A stretch of DNA of 64,000 bases. Origin: Phaffia rhodozyma. Its lineage: Eukaryota > Basidiomycota > Tremellomycetes > Cystofilobasidiales > Mrakiaceae. The stretch's first letter is position 1; every line of letters begins with the position of its first letter. Both the position numbers and the translations under genes were made by a program. The notes below the pieces were generated by a model. It did not search any database, was not told where the DNA came from, and saw only the letters and a program-made list of their open reading frames with translations. The DNA lies in the NCBI GenBank assembly GCA_014706385.1, contig JACGZH010000005.1:372001-436000 (forward strand), in the 5' to 3' direction. Positions 1 to 11,786 of the stretch are shown piece by piece.

Positions 1-510
1 AAAAGGAAACCATCAAACTAGAGTAGATTCTCATCACCAGCGACTGTCAACAATTCGAGAACCAAGATAAAAAGGCACAGACACGATAAATGGTTCACCT
101 GTGGGAGGTCCTTAGGAGTGATCACAGGAATGTCCAGCTTGGGCGCGGCGTGCATCTTGGCCCGAATCTCTTCGGACAAAGTCTCCTGGATCTGGAAAAG
201 CGTAACCTCTGCCCCAGATTCTTTGAGCCCGGCGACGACCGACTCAGAGAGCTTTGATTCAATGAATGACGATCAGAAGTGAGTTCTGACACCAAGCTGG
301 ATGTGGGAAAATAAACACCATGCTCTCTGAAGTGAGCGCCTAAGAAAAGATTGAAGACGAACAGTGTTAATGTGTCCCCAACTAGGACGAAGTTGAGATG
401 ACGAGGACGAGAACAAGGAACCTTTTTCTGTTAGTGACTCTTCTATCTGAAGTAAAGGGCAGGCTAGCGCCTTACGTGGAGTAGATGATGACAGCGATCT
501 TAGCGACCAT
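1..510 (-). CDS. PST2: NAD(P)H:quinone oxidoreductase, flavodoxin-like (Pst2/Ycp4/WrbA family), 5' part
   Basis: Flavodoxin-like FMN enzymes of this family reduce quinones by two electrons and protect against oxidative stress, often at the inner face of the plasma membrane. The gene is cut by the left edge. Exons read 476-510, 363-381, 99-251 and <1-17. The product starts MVAKIAVIIYST, followed by WGHI, which replaces the usual YGHI of the FMN phosphate loop. A helix LSESVVAGLKESG follows, then ETLSEEI and LDIPVITPKDLPQ, then FDGFLF at the edge, the family's DGFxFG block. Exon 2 is only 19 nt and carries the WGHI motif, so it is easy to miss. Its donor is GTTCGT, a form common in this window. 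The start ATG at 510 is the first in frame. Family assignment is firm; the gene symbol is by analogy to yeast. Confidence 0.85.
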
Positions 511-1465
511 GATATTTCAGGGTTTGTTCTTCACTGGTTCAGAAATGGAGATGGGAGGGTTGTACAAGGAAGCCATGGATTCTGAGAGACCACGTCGGGT
601 TATTATATTCATCATATTCATCATACTCATCATATTCATCATACTCATCATACTCATCATACTCATCACACTCACTCATGCGAGTTTCCCACAGATTCAT
701 GAGAACGATGCATCAGCATCAGATGACGTAAAGAGGCGGCTAAGCTCACATGCCTCTGTTTGTCTGCTATTGTCTTAGAAGAGATCACTGACAAATACCA
801 TGATCTGGTTGAATCGGAGTTGATTATCCCGGGGAGATAGAAGAAACGGTCAAGCGAAGTGGAGAAAGCGACGTTGGGAACTTTGCTTAGCGTAGGCAAA
901 CTGTGATGCATTCAATTGTCCACTTCAAACATTACCACTCAGATGCGAATATCAAGTCCATCAAAACTTTCTGTTTGTTGTCAGAGGAATTAGGTCATTC
1001 GCAATTTGAGCGCCGACAGATAGGTCAAGAAGCAGAAGACATCAACCAGTGCTCGTACTTGTTGCAAAGATGCTGAAGGAGTTCTAGACGAGACTTGGTG
1101 TGATAGAGGCTGTGGACCGAAGAAACATCATTCGACGGTGTCCAACAAAGGTTGTTCGTGCCGACTCATCATATATCAAACGGACTAGCCCGCTATCTTG
1201 TCCTGAAAACAGAGCGCAGAGATAGACCCATCCTCCATCCTACCGTTGTCTGTACATAAGTTTGGTGTATCATCTAGGGTGTAAACTGTGAGGTCATGAA
1301 CGCACCGACTGCTGACTAAGCACGGCGAAGTGTAGCCAGAGTAATGATCGTAACAATAGTTACACCGTCAACTCTCACATCGAGTTCTTCCCCCGCTCGA
1401 AAGACCAACGATCTCTCACCTTCAACAAGCTTCACCTTCAACCCGACACTCTAACCGACACAACT
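511..1465. other. Divergent intergenic region, PST2/TOM7
   Basis: Apart from the TCA-type microsatellite at 600-676 I see no gene here. No RNA gene fold or long open frame with coding character was recognised. It must hold both promoters. The stretch 1380-1465 just before TOM7 is CT/CA-rich, like other 5' leaders in the window. Confidence 0.6.
600..676. repeat. TCA/ATTCATCAT trinucleotide-type microsatellite
   Basis: About 75 bases of imperfect repeats of tattcatca and tactcatca. They lie in the shared upstream region of the quinone reductase (-) and TOM7 (+). The run is translatable on the + strand as a low-complexity Ile-rich peptide, which I regard as chance. Confidence 0.85.
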
Positions 1466-1899
1466 ATGCTTTCCGAGGAGAACAAGGTCAGTTCATTCTC
1501 TTGTCATGTTTGTTTTCTATCGCTAATGGGTGTTTCCGTTCAAATTTTTAGGAGCGAATCAACAAGGCTGTCGACATCGGCCGCGTACGTTGATCATCGA
1601 CTTTTGCCTTTTTTTCCTCTTCGTCCAGTTGGGTTCTTATACTTCCTTTTCTCCCTTTTCGTTTTGTTGGCTATTTTCTAAACAGACCGTCATGATGTAC
1701 GGCTGGGTTCCGTGAGTTTCTCGTTTTTTCTTGTGTCGTTCGATCAAGTTTTATGCCAGATCATACTCGCAAAGACTACTTGTTCCTTTACTTATCCGCT
1801 ATCCTCATTTGTTTGACCATCAGTCTCATCATCGTCATCGGAATGAGGCAGTCGAACCCCCAGCCGTCTTTCATTCGACTTATCTCTCCTCTCGCATAA
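1466..1899 (+). CDS. TOM7: Mitochondrial import receptor subunit Tom7
   Basis: Tom7 is a small tail-anchored subunit of the mitochondrial outer-membrane TOM translocase that tunes its assembly and disassembly. Exons are 1466-1486, 1552-1584, 1686-1711 and 1824-1899, giving 51 residues, the normal family size. The joined protein begins MLSEENKERINKAVDIGR, passes through a hydrophobic stretch (MMYGWVPLIIVIGM) and ends QPSFIRLISPLA. The GW-P and NPQPS..RLISPLA blocks are Tom7 hallmarks. No exon longer than 76 nt exists, so ordinary open-frame scans miss this gene. All introns are GT-AG. Confidence 0.93.
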
Positions 1900-4151
1900 G
1901 TTTCAGAACTAATGCCCAAAAGGAAAAAGGAAAGGTTGAAGTGGGAAGTAGGCAGAGGAAGAAGGAACACGAGAAATGTGTGCGGGTAGGATATTTGGTT
2001 TGAGCCTTACGATGATTTATTTTGGTCAGTGTCATCTCTTTCATTCTTCTTTTTCTGGCCACTCCTAAGCTTCCTTTCCGACTCGGTTATCGATGCGAAG
2101 AGCGGACTTCCTGTCCATTTCAGATAGCCTAAAACTACAATGATCCTCAGAACCGTCTATACTGATCTATCCGTATCTCATATCCTTCTTCCCTTCTTTC
2201 AGAATAACCCCAGATCAATGCTCTTGTATCGATATAGACCAGTCTTGTTGCACAATAAAAAGACTCCAGGCAGCAAAGATATCGCATATCGCCAGATTTT
2301 CCGACTCACCATGCTCTACTAATGGATTTCCGCTATCATCAGATTTTATTGTTTCCGCCTCAAGATTTTCTATCAAGTCGAGCTCAGAATCGACAAGCTA
2401 GGAATTCGCAATGCTTACAGAAGTTGAAAAGGCTATGGGCAAGACTCGGTAAGTCACATTTTGATTCAACACCCGCTCCATCGACAAGTAAAACGACATG
2501 ATTACAACCAGACCGAGGAGATTTGGCTTCCCTTCTTTTGTCTCTTGACTGAGAAAGGAGTGGGTTGGTCAAAAAAAAATATTCTGGACCTCTCCCCTGT
2601 TTTAGTATAAGTGGGAGAGATGGAGTTTATCGAAAGGCCCGCATGAAAAAGGAAGTATACATATACTTTCTCTCTTTTCTTCCGTCTCTTTGGACGGATA
2701 GAGAGAAGATCCAAAGATTGTATCCATTTAACAGACGATGAGATTTGGTCCTAGAAGTTCAGAACCGTGAACTGAGAACTCTTTTTCTTGTGTGTTGCCT
2801 CCGTGTCGATCCAGATCAAACTTACTCGGCAAACTGCTACCAAGACGTTCACATCGATGCACCCCGGGCTCGTGAAGACCACCAAACCGGATGTGAGTAA
2901 CAGCTTCAGAATGACTTGTGTAGTATCTACATCTCGAACTTTAAAGGAATACAAGTAGGAAAGCAGGAAATTGTTTCGAGACAGAGGAAATTATGATTAA
3001 AACCCCTTTCCCGGAGTTGGATCTCTTTCCTTTTGGTTTCTCTGACTCTATCAAGTGTCTAGAGAAACCAGAAGACTTGAATCCTTTCCGATCTCTCTAC
3101 ATGATTACGTCTTCGAAACGTATGTGTAGAAAGACTGGATCGGTTTCTCGTAGTATCACTGGAATACACCCTCCCCTGTTCTCTCCTTACTACCAGGGCA
3201 TGAGCGGAGGGATGAAGAGCCGTCATGTGCGGTTGTCCCAAAAAGGCCTATGAAGTTCCCTACCTCCTTTCGTCTTGCTTGTTCCTAGCTGTGTTCTTGA
3301 TCTTTTTTTCTCCTCCTGATTTGGCGTACGCTCGGTCCTTCTTCGCTGTCATCTAGCTGACTGAACCAGCTTTGTTTGGTTGGGTAGGGAATCCAGGGCC
3401 ACCCAATCAGAGGAGGAAATCAAAGGTGAAGTGAGAGCGCACATACACACACACGCAGGTCCGGCTTGGGGCTTCTTGTTCGACTCGTCCGGATTGTGGT
3501 TTATATAATATGATCGTTCTTTCGCTCAGAAAGGTACCTTCGATTGCTTCTTGGGTGATCGGCAAAGTTTTTTCGAATCACAAGAGAAAATGATGATATA
3601 TTGAACGGAAGAAAGGAAGGAAGCCGGCATCCTCGATCTGGTATATTCCGATCTAATGATCGATGGATGAAAAGAAAAGGATTGAGGAGTACGAACCCGA
3701 CGTACAAAGTGGGAAATCTGGACTGCGTGTTTAGGATATGAGTGATAGGTACGTGTGGTCATATCGAGTTGTAGAGTATGCCGTAGTGGGTTCAATATAG
3801 AGGGGATGTGATGGGAGGCATCGATTACTACAGATACAAGTTGTGGTCGAGGAAAAACTTTGGAAAGAAAAAGAGAACGAAAGGAACGTTTTGGAAAAAA
3901 AGGAAAATCAAAGCTGAAAGTCTTGAAGAAAGATGAGCAAGAAAAAAAGAAGGAAGGAAGGAAGGAAGAAAAAAAAAACGAAGAAGGTCTATGATATAAG
4001 CAGAAATAAAGCATGTAGTGGTTCAAGTCTTTACTGGGTTGGAGAAGGATATGTAGGAAAGTAGAAGAAAGGGTAGGAGGCAAGGCAAAAGAAGAAGCGA
4101 AACCCCTCCGCTTAACTAACTTTCCCTCTCTGTTTCGATAAGAAGAAGGGG
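1900..4151. other. Unassigned 2.25 kb, possible small spliced gene
   Basis: I could not assign a gene here. Several fragments look exon-like on the + strand. 2411-2449 opens with ATG and ends at GTAAGT. 2815-2892 is open through 26 codons, between a good acceptor and a GTGAGT donor. 3199-3253 follows a strong pyrimidine tract and ends in TGA. The last two join in phase, but the first does not join them in frame and no family was recognised, so this is only a lead. The A/G-rich 3840-4000 region shows no coding signal. Confidence 0.3.
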
Positions 4152-7100
4152 TCATATACGAGAAGCAGTGTCGGTTCTGGTGTTGGCTACACTCGCTCTA
4201 GGATCCGTGTAAGAACCTCCCGTGCCAAGCCCTGTACCCAATACACGCCTGGTCTTCTTTTTGACCTGTCGCTTGACCAAGGTCTCGACGAGTCCGTAGA
4301 TCACCGCGTCCAACAGACCCTGCATGAAGATCATCCATCTCGAGATTGCGGTGAATACTGGCGAAGGTGTATTCGGTCCGAAATCCCATACGATCCTGAT
4401 GATGGATACGGAAAACAAGACGACGTAGGCCAGCGGGAAGGTCAACATGAGGAGGGACGCCTTTCGATTCATGAACCGGGCCATGCTTTCTTGGTTGTCA
4501 CTTCCTGAACTGATCCCGGCCCCTGAGTCTGTAGTCCTACGACCGCCGTTGAGTTCACCCCTGCCACCACCACCGCCGCCGGGCGTGATGAGACCGTCAA
4601 TAGCGGGATCGGTTAACTCCAACACTCTCTTTAACGTCAAATCTCCCTCATCCAAGTCGTCGTAATCATCGTTCTCTTCCTCGGTCTGTGCATTTCCTCT
4701 TCTCCCCGCCTGCCACGACATCAGATCTGCTTCCTCGTCCAGCTCTCTTCGGTCGACCGTCAATGATAATAACGGATGGTCTTGATCACGCTCTTTGGAT
4801 TTCTTTTTGTAAAAATTCATTCCGTATGACTGATCGGTAGGCTGGGTGACGGCAGACGACCGACGACTATCCAACGGATCTATCAGTGTCATCGCGTTCG
4901 ACATTGACGTGCTCGAAGTTGAAGATTCGCTCAACGGGAAGGATCCTCCAGGTGAGACTTGAAGGCTTTCTGTTCCTGTTCGGTCAGATGAAGTGATCGT
5001 TCGGCTTCTGCTCGTCGATCTGTTTCGGTCGATCATGGACGAGTCGTCGGCGGTGGTAGCGGTGACGATAGTTGGAGATGGCGGTAGTGGCGGTGATGGT
5101 GATGGTGGGGGTAGAGACGATGTGGGGTCTGATAAATCAGACGGATGTTCAGCAACAGAATCGGGTATTGAAGGTCGTCTAGACGGATCAAACAGATAAG
5201 AGACTTGGTCGACTTGTCGGGGAAACACGAACGGCCCGTTTTCTGATGAGGGAGGAAACTTGAACGACGAGATGGTTGTCGACGTCGCAGCAGCCATGAC
5301 GACAGGAGCTGCAAAAGAAGAAGGAGAGGGGGAAGAAGAAGGCGAGGGATGAAGGATGGTCAGATTGATGATAGAAGGAGGAGCGTTCGAGTTGGGGAGG
5401 ATGATGGAGACCGAAGGCGGATCTCGAGAGTTGATAAAATTGTACGTTGCCAGGCTGGATCCTTCAGAGAACGAGACGTGACTCGATCGTCTCACAGCGA
5501 GATTGTCCCAGCCGACTTCTTTTGAGGGATCTCCACTGGATTCGTCAGCGGGTTTTGGTTTAGACACCATGTTGGACGTCTTCGTCCCTGCTATGTTTGT
5601 CTTGTTGGTGGCGGTAGCGACGATGGGAGAGGAAGAAGGAAGACAGGCGGACTGGTCGGCCGAGTAACCCTGGCCACCGAAGTCGCTGTTGGAATCCGGG
5701 GCAGAAAGACCCCATTTCCAACCGGCGGTCACCGGTGGCGGATACGAAGGCTCGATGTCTAAAGGATCGACTGCCGTTATTGGGTCTATACTACCAGGAA
5801 ACCTCGGCAGATCGACATTCTCCCACGGAGGTAGCCCCGCTCTAGACTTTCGCCTATGTCCTCCGCCAAAGCTAGAGCCGAACGTAGAGGGAATACCATA
5901 TGATCGAGACTTGTTGTCCTCGCTGGTCGCGAATGGGGGATATTCACAAGACCGAGAGTTGTTTTCTTCGCCAGTCCCGATTTCACTGGTCTCTACGGAG
6001 AGTGGTAAGCTGGCCCTTCTAGGATGTTCAGCAAAGTCAAGAGCTTTCGGTTTACGATCGTCATGACCAAGTGATTTCGAACGGATCCATCTATTCAATT
6101 GGGCAGTCAGCCCGGAAGACTCTGTGTGAGATGCTCTTGTGCGTGAAGAGAACTGTCTCCATTTGGAATGAGATTGGGAGGAAGGGTGAGAAGGTTCGGC
6201 CTCAAGTTCGGTCGATCGATCGGTTTGATTATCGGTCGAGCTTGAACCGGTTCGGATCTTGTCCGGCCGGCGAAGGAAAACAAACAGTCGGAGGTAGAGC
6301 TACGATGTACGAGAAAAAACTGTCAACACATGGTTTTCTATCAGGGCAAACAGATAGACATACAAGGGTGATGACGGTGAAGACGATGGCTCTGGGAATG
6401 AATTGCCAGATTTCGGAGCTAGCGTGAAGAGGGTGGACGTTCAGTGCTTCACAAACACGTGTGGTAAAACAGACAAGCCCCAAAAGGGTGCTGGAAACGC
6501 GATGAGAAGTTTGCTTGCTCACAATAAGCCAGACGGATAGATACAGATTCCGTTGTTGTAACCCCAGTATTTAATAACGCCCCAGGCGATACCGGCACAG
6601 AGAAAGCTGCTGAACCAGACAAACGGGAAGAGCCAGCGCCAGTGCCGTTCGAGCCACCGGGTATACAAGGAGAGTGGATAGATCAGGATGAGATAGGTGG
6701 ATATACATAAGGTGAGCGTATTGAAATGTTCTGCAAGACGACGCGAAAAGAGATGATGTCAATATTCATGACGAGGTGAAAGCCAGCAGAGGCAATGATG
6801 GAAAAGGAAACAGAGATGGAAACAAGAATGAAAAGAGGTTGTATTCAAAGAAGAAGACCAAAACGCTGGAAGAAGAGCAAGGGATGATAAAAATAATGAA
6901 CAAATCAAAAAAATAAAACAGGAACTCACGGGCGTAGAGAGCGGTCGCGATGAGGAAGCCCAAGGCGTTGCAATACGGCGTGAAGGGTTTTGGATGGTTT
7001 CCGGCTAGTGTCGATATTGTAGGGATGATGGCGATGATGCTGGATGAAAGACGTTCGGACAGCGAGAGAAAGATAGAAAGAACGCGTCAATGAGGGAACG

Positions 7101-7678
7101 ATTCGATGTTTATAGACATGCCTATCATGCGTGCATGCGGCATGAAGACCCAAGCTGGAGGGTCTCAAGAGAGGTATGAATCGCGACAACGGCGAAGGCC
7201 GGGAAGAAAAGAGCACAAGGATTTCGTTCTGTCTCTATGGAGCTGACAAGGACAAGGAATGGGAAGGAACGGATGTACGAGTGCGAAGGAAAGCAAAGAG
7301 ACACGTACCCTAGGAAGAGATCACCGAACACGAGAAACAGCACCAGACGACTTCTCACAGTGGAGCCCTTTTGAGGCAAGAACAGGTCGACGAGGGGAGA
7401 GAAAAAAAATGTAAGAGGGAAAAGGTCGGAAAAGATCGCAAGACGGCGAGACGGGAGGCGATAAAAAGAATGGGATCAGGTTCAATTCCAAGAAGACTGG
7501 TTGATGCACTCACCTTGCCGACCTTGTACTCTTTGTAGAGCATGGAGACCATGACGCCTGCGGCGCCAATGATAGTCAGGACGAGAATCCCAAAGTCGAT
7601 GGAGTTTGTGAGCGTGCCGAGCTGAGTGGTGTACTCGCCCATGGACTCCAAGGTGTGTTCCGTCTCGAAGGATGCCAT
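4152..7678 (-). CDS. Git3/Gpr1-family G-protein-coupled receptor with very long third intracellular loop
   Basis: Seven-helix plasma-membrane receptor of the fungal Git3/Gpr1 type, which couples nutrient signals (glucose, or amino acids in Cryptococcus Gpr4) to G-alpha and cAMP. Exons are 7514-7678, 7309-7367, 6930-7039, 6523-6730, 6364-6418 and 4152-6299, giving 914 residues. TM1 (about 30-48), TM2 (RLVLFLVFGDLFLG), TM3, TM4 and TM5 (FIPRAIVFTVITLLYL) fill residues 1-210. Extracellular loop 2 carries GICIYPSG. Residues about 210-805 are low-complexity Ser/Pro/Thr-rich loop 3. TM6 (about 813-839) and TM7 (RWMIFMQGLLDAVIYGLVE) match the separate Git3 C-terminal block. A basic tail VKRQVKKKTRR follows TM7. 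The ligand cannot be deduced. Exon joins agree in phase throughout. Confidence 0.88.
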
Positions 7679-8322
7679 GGGGTTGTAGGAAGAACCTTGG
7701 TATGGGTGGACCAGATGGATGACGACAGAAGTGGACTACAGGTGAGGAGAGAGCCCCGGCTGAGCAGATGTGGTTTAGTGTTTTCGATACGAATGGAAAC
7801 AGGAGAAGAGCAGGGAAGAATGCTAGCGGTGCGTGCGAGTGTGTGTGGGTGGGTGGGTGCGGATGTGGGTGTGTTCTTTGTGTGCGTAGTGACGGGACAA
7901 GATATCAAGATGAAAAGCAAAGAGAAGGAAGACGTAAGCTCTCAACTGATAGACATCTTCCAGACGTTCACTCGACCAGAACAAGATTGACGAAAGAAGA
8001 CAAAAGACGGATGGTTTCCGTTCGTTCGTTCGTCAGGATGGTGAGCACGATGAAACACGGCCGGGCGGAGGATTGACAAAGGGAGTGTGCGTACAAAGCG
8101 ATTGAATTGATGTATTAGGAAATTCTGATGAGTCTATTAGGAAATTAGAATAGACAAATTACAAGTTTTGTATTTGCCAGTCTCATTAGGACAATCGGAT
8201 TAGAAAACATTACGAAATCATTAGATAACGTTCTATTAAAGTATACCACTCAATTTCGTTACACACTACAGTCCACCAAGCTCTTTTTATAGAGCAAGGA
8301 GAACATTAAGGTTCGGAGCCCT

Positions 8323-8355
8323 TTTGCCGGCGCAGCAGATACTTTGCCGGCGCAG
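8323..8355. repeat. 13-bp direct repeat TTTGCCGGCGCAG, two copies 20 bp apart
   Basis: Perfect copies at 8323-8335 and 8343-8355. Each contains the GCCGGC palindrome. A third GGCCGG lies nearby at 8364-8369. Two turns of helix separate the copies, a spacing seen for paired protein-binding sites. No function can be assigned. Confidence 0.7.
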
Positions 8356-8652
8356 TCGCTGACTGGCCGGTGTCTAATTCTGTGCGTGGGTAATTAGCGG
8401 GAAGGTAGGTGATTTGTAGATGATTGTTATGTTCCGGGGATGATAAGGCTTGGGTTGTTGATATATGAATGATAGTTGATTCATTGGTATTTAAGCCCCC
8501 CAATTCCCCACGAACTACCCTGCCTGCGCTTTCACACACACTCTAGAGCAAGAACGGAAACAGTGCTTTTCTCTCTACAGGATAGTTTTTCCCAAACGTT
8601 CGTTTGTACCACCGATGACCTTCCCAAGCCCGGGCTCCAAATAGAAAGAACT

Positions 8653-8654
<2 letters not shown>

Positions 8655-8707
<53 letters not shown>
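8655..8707. repeat. (TG)26 microsatellite
   Basis: Uninterrupted TG run followed by a GAGAGA/CACACA-rich tail to about 8735. It produces meaningless Val/Cys or His/Thr frames on both strands. Confidence 0.97.
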
Positions 8708-8711
<4 letters not shown>

Positions 8712-8791
8712 AGAGAGAGACACACACAGAGAGAAAGAAAAAAGGTGGTAACCACAAAGTCAGCTCTGTGGCTCATGAGATAGAAAGAAGC

Positions 8792-9811
8792 TCAGATGAA
8801 TTCGTAGACACCCACCTCGTTCATCACAAACAGACTAGCAGGGTTCAACAGAGGAACATCCCAGCCAGACACTTGGAAAGTCTCTTCCGACTGAAACAAA
8901 TTCAGAAATATCTCGGAAAGATCCGTCTGACAGCCGACAGATGCACATGCCAAACCGAATCCTGTCCATTCGATCAGCTCGCTCAGATAACTCGGGAAAG
9001 ACACCCAACGGAACAAGCCTCCCCATGGGATGGAATAAAGCCTGCCGTCTGCCGTCCGATAAGAGTGTCGAGAAGACGATGCCATCGAGGTACCAGAAGA
9101 ATCCCTTCGGAGATTCATCAGAATCTCGTCGTGAGCAATATTGGAAACCCAGCCAAGAGCCCAGATCGAAACACCTAGCCAAAACCATCGGCTCGTACTC
9201 ATGCACGATTGAGACTGAACCCTAAGAAACGTCCCGATCAGACTACCGTTGCTGTATTCAACCGAAACGTCAGTCCACATGGAAACTCACGTACACCTAT
9301 GAAGAGAGGTTGACCGACTCACATCGAATTGAACACAACAGCAGACAGCCAGACAATCAGATGCATCGGAGCCATCTGTCGGCTTCTTAGTACGCTCACG
9401 ATTGACCGGTTCAGGTAATGAGCCATATATAATCCAGTCAGCACTCTGATCGGATCGACCTTTGAACTCCAACCCATTTTTGGTTCCAACGCCATCAACA
9501 AAGCCACTGGCGAGACAAGCTCCATTGTCAGCCAACCTATCTTGCCTATGAAATTATTGTTAGGTGACAGTGAATACATGAACGCGCATATGCATACGGA
9601 GTCAGTCGATGTGTTGTGTTATGTTTCTATGACGACAACAACAAGAAGGCACCCCTGATCTCTCACCTGGAATGTTGAATGAACTTTGGAACGAATGTTT
9701 TCCATGAGGAGCGGCGAAGAGTAACGTGGCTGGAACATGTAGCGGAAACAGATGGAACACTCTGAGCGCATAACTATACCAATAAGGATATTCCATCGAA
9801 CTGATGCCCAT
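8792..9811 (-). CDS. Steroid 5-alpha-reductase / 3-oxo-5-alpha-steroid 4-dehydrogenase-like membrane enzyme
   Basis: Polytopic ER oxidoreductase of the SRD5A/DET2/Tsc13 superfamily, NADPH-dependent reduction of a conjugated C=C bond. Exons are 9667-9811, 9323-9545 and 8792-9251, 275 residues. N-terminal FAAPHGKHS matches the (P)AP(H/Y)GR block after the first helix, followed by GWLTMELVSP. FNSINGSLIGTFLR spans exons 2-3. The C-terminal catalytic region holds WVSNIAHDEILMNLR, then YSIPWGGLFRWVSFPSYLSE and EWTGFGLA, the NADPH-binding signature region. The start ATG at 9811 follows an in-frame stop; a second Met lies five codons on. The substrate is not predictable from sequence. The C-terminal tail after EWTGFGLA is longer and less typical than in mammalian enzymes. 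Confidence 0.85.
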
Positions 9812-9985
9812 CAATCCAAATTGTAGAGAAGGCTACCTGTTCGTCTTGATCGATGATGGTGATGAACGATCGAAACGGACAGAGCCGACGGAATTTGAGT
9901 AAACCCGCGGGAGATGACTTCATCTCGTTCTTCTCTCTCTTCTTCCTCAACTTTTTTCATAACACACACACATCCTCCATTCACT

Positions 9986-11786
9986 ATGTCTGAATTTCAA
10001 CGGGACTTTATGAGAACAAATTTGGCGAAATTGCCACATCTTCCTCCTTTGCATCCGAACTCTCAGTCTGTTCAGAATGATGGACACCCTCAAGAAGACC
10101 TCACAGAGATAGATGATGATCTACCAGAATTGGGGTGAGAGCATCTCAATACTTCTTGCATCCTCCAGGTGATCAAAACTCCTTTTCGCTCATTCTCGAG
10201 CCGGCGCACCTTCATAGCACACGGGCCAGATCAAACCGATCTCACCGACGACCACCGAACCGACCGCCGTCCGAGTTTCCTTCAGCCGTCCCTTCATACT
10301 TCGCTCAATCGTTCTCGGTCGACCCTCCTCCTTCCTCTGACGTCTCCTCGGCATGGAGTGCACCATCCTTCAAAACGTATTACACCCCTCCTGAACCTGC
10401 GTCCGATGAAGGACCAGGATCCATTATGATCTTTCACCATGGAGGTGGAGAAGGTGCCCTTGGCTTTGCGGTTCTGGCGAAAGAGATCACCAGACTCACT
10501 CGAGGTGAACTAGGTCTATTAGCGTTTGACTGTAGAGGTCACGGTTCGTTCACCCATCTAGCTTCTCCTATCATGACTACCTTCGAGACAACGTCGTTCT
10601 CTTGCTCACCTGATATCTGTCCATCGCTCAACAGGTTCTACAGCAAACCCAGATAAGGATCAAGCAGTGTTGGATCTCTCATTAAACACTCTTACCGCTG
10701 ACTTTTTAGTATTCATCCGGACAATGTTTCCTAACCCCAAGAAGACACCCGCGCTTGTGGTTCGTCTTCATCCATCTCTCTGCTTCATCCGCATATCATC
10801 TCCTGAGATCTATTTCTCTGTCTTTCTCCTTCTTCCTTCCACTTTCGTACATCCCCATTATTCGAATGGGGATGATTCGGATGACAATAGCTTATAGGAC
10901 ACTCAATGGGTGCTGCTCCCGTGTTGGGAGTCACACCGACCTTACAAACAATAGGATATAAAGTCGCCGGTGTGGGCGTTCTAGATGTCGTCGAAGGTCC
11001 GTCCTATGGTGTATGGTTTCATCTGATCGCATCTCAGAGCGAGTGAAGAGTCTGACAATTGATGTTCTTAAAAACGGTGTAGGCTCGGCACTCGAAGCGC
11101 TGCCGCTTATGCCCGCTATCATCTTGTCTAGGCCAAGTTCATTCGCAAGCGTAGACGAAGCTATCGATTGGCAGTCAGTTCTTGTTATACACCTATGTCT
11201 CCTCTTTGCTTGCCTCTTGTTGTAATACCTTCTCACTAGTCTCCATCTGGAAATGAACATTCTTCTCCGGATCATGGCTTTCATTCCTACTCTCCTCCAC
11301 TTCAGCCTGGGATCAAACACCTATCGATCTCCGACGTCCGCACGTCTGTCCGTCCCGTCTATAGTTCAACCGACAAAGTCCGAACAGAGGGTCATATGGA
11401 GAACGTCCTTGTTGGATTCTGCGCCCTATTGGCATGATTGGTACAAAGGCCTTTCTGCCAAGTTTTTGGCAGTCAGGTCCGCTAGGTTACTCGTCTTGGC
11501 CGGGAGCGACAGGATTGACAAAGAGTTGATGATCGGTCAGATGCAAGGTTTGTCCTGCTCTTCTTCGATGGATGTGTCTCCCTTGTTCTTGTAGCAGACC
11601 CTGATACTGAGATACCTTCTGTTGACTGGGGATACTCTAGGGAAATTTCAACATGTCGTCCTCCCCAACGTGGGCCACCATATCCAACAAGACGATCCAG
11701 AGAGATTGGCCGAGGTGCTCGTCGACTTCTGGAGAAGAAACGAAGGCGTCAACTTGAAAGGAATCAAGAAGGTTGGAGAGACCTAG
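9986..11786 (+). CDS. PPE1: Protein phosphatase methylesterase 1 (PME-1/Ppe1)
   Basis: Alpha/beta-hydrolase that removes the C-terminal carboxymethyl group from the PP2A catalytic subunit. Exons are 9986-10134, 10218-10543, 10635-10759, 10891-10996, 11083-11173, 11240-11547 and 11641-11786, 416 residues. The N-terminus MSEFQRDFMRTNLAKLP resembles other PME-1 proteins. HHGGGEGALGFA and AFDCRGHG are the oxyanion and strand motifs. LIGHSMG holds nucleophile Ser205. VLDVVEGSALEALP, ARLSVPSIV, LLVLAGSDRIDKELMIGQMQG and VGHHIQQDDPE (catalytic His) follow. The acceptor at 10217 is chosen because it restores frame and follows a pyrimidine tract; 10229 would also keep frame and drop four residues. Divergent from the steroid-reductase-like gene with 174 bp between starts. 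Confidence 0.92.

Larger units (their letters stand above)
7679..8791. other. Upstream region of the GPCR, downstream of the steroid-reductase-like gene
   Basis: No gene recognised. 8098-8245 is AT-rich, with recurring attaggaaa/attaga words. 8323-8355 holds a 13-bp direct repeat and 8655-8707 a TG microsatellite followed by GA/CA-rich sequence. The rest is unremarkable. The GPCR promoter must lie in the left part. Confidence 0.55.

Noticed and set aside
8655..8776. Long frames through the TG microsatellite on both strands
   Set aside because: Dipeptide repeats (Val-Cys, His-Thr) from (TG)n; no flanking coding signal.
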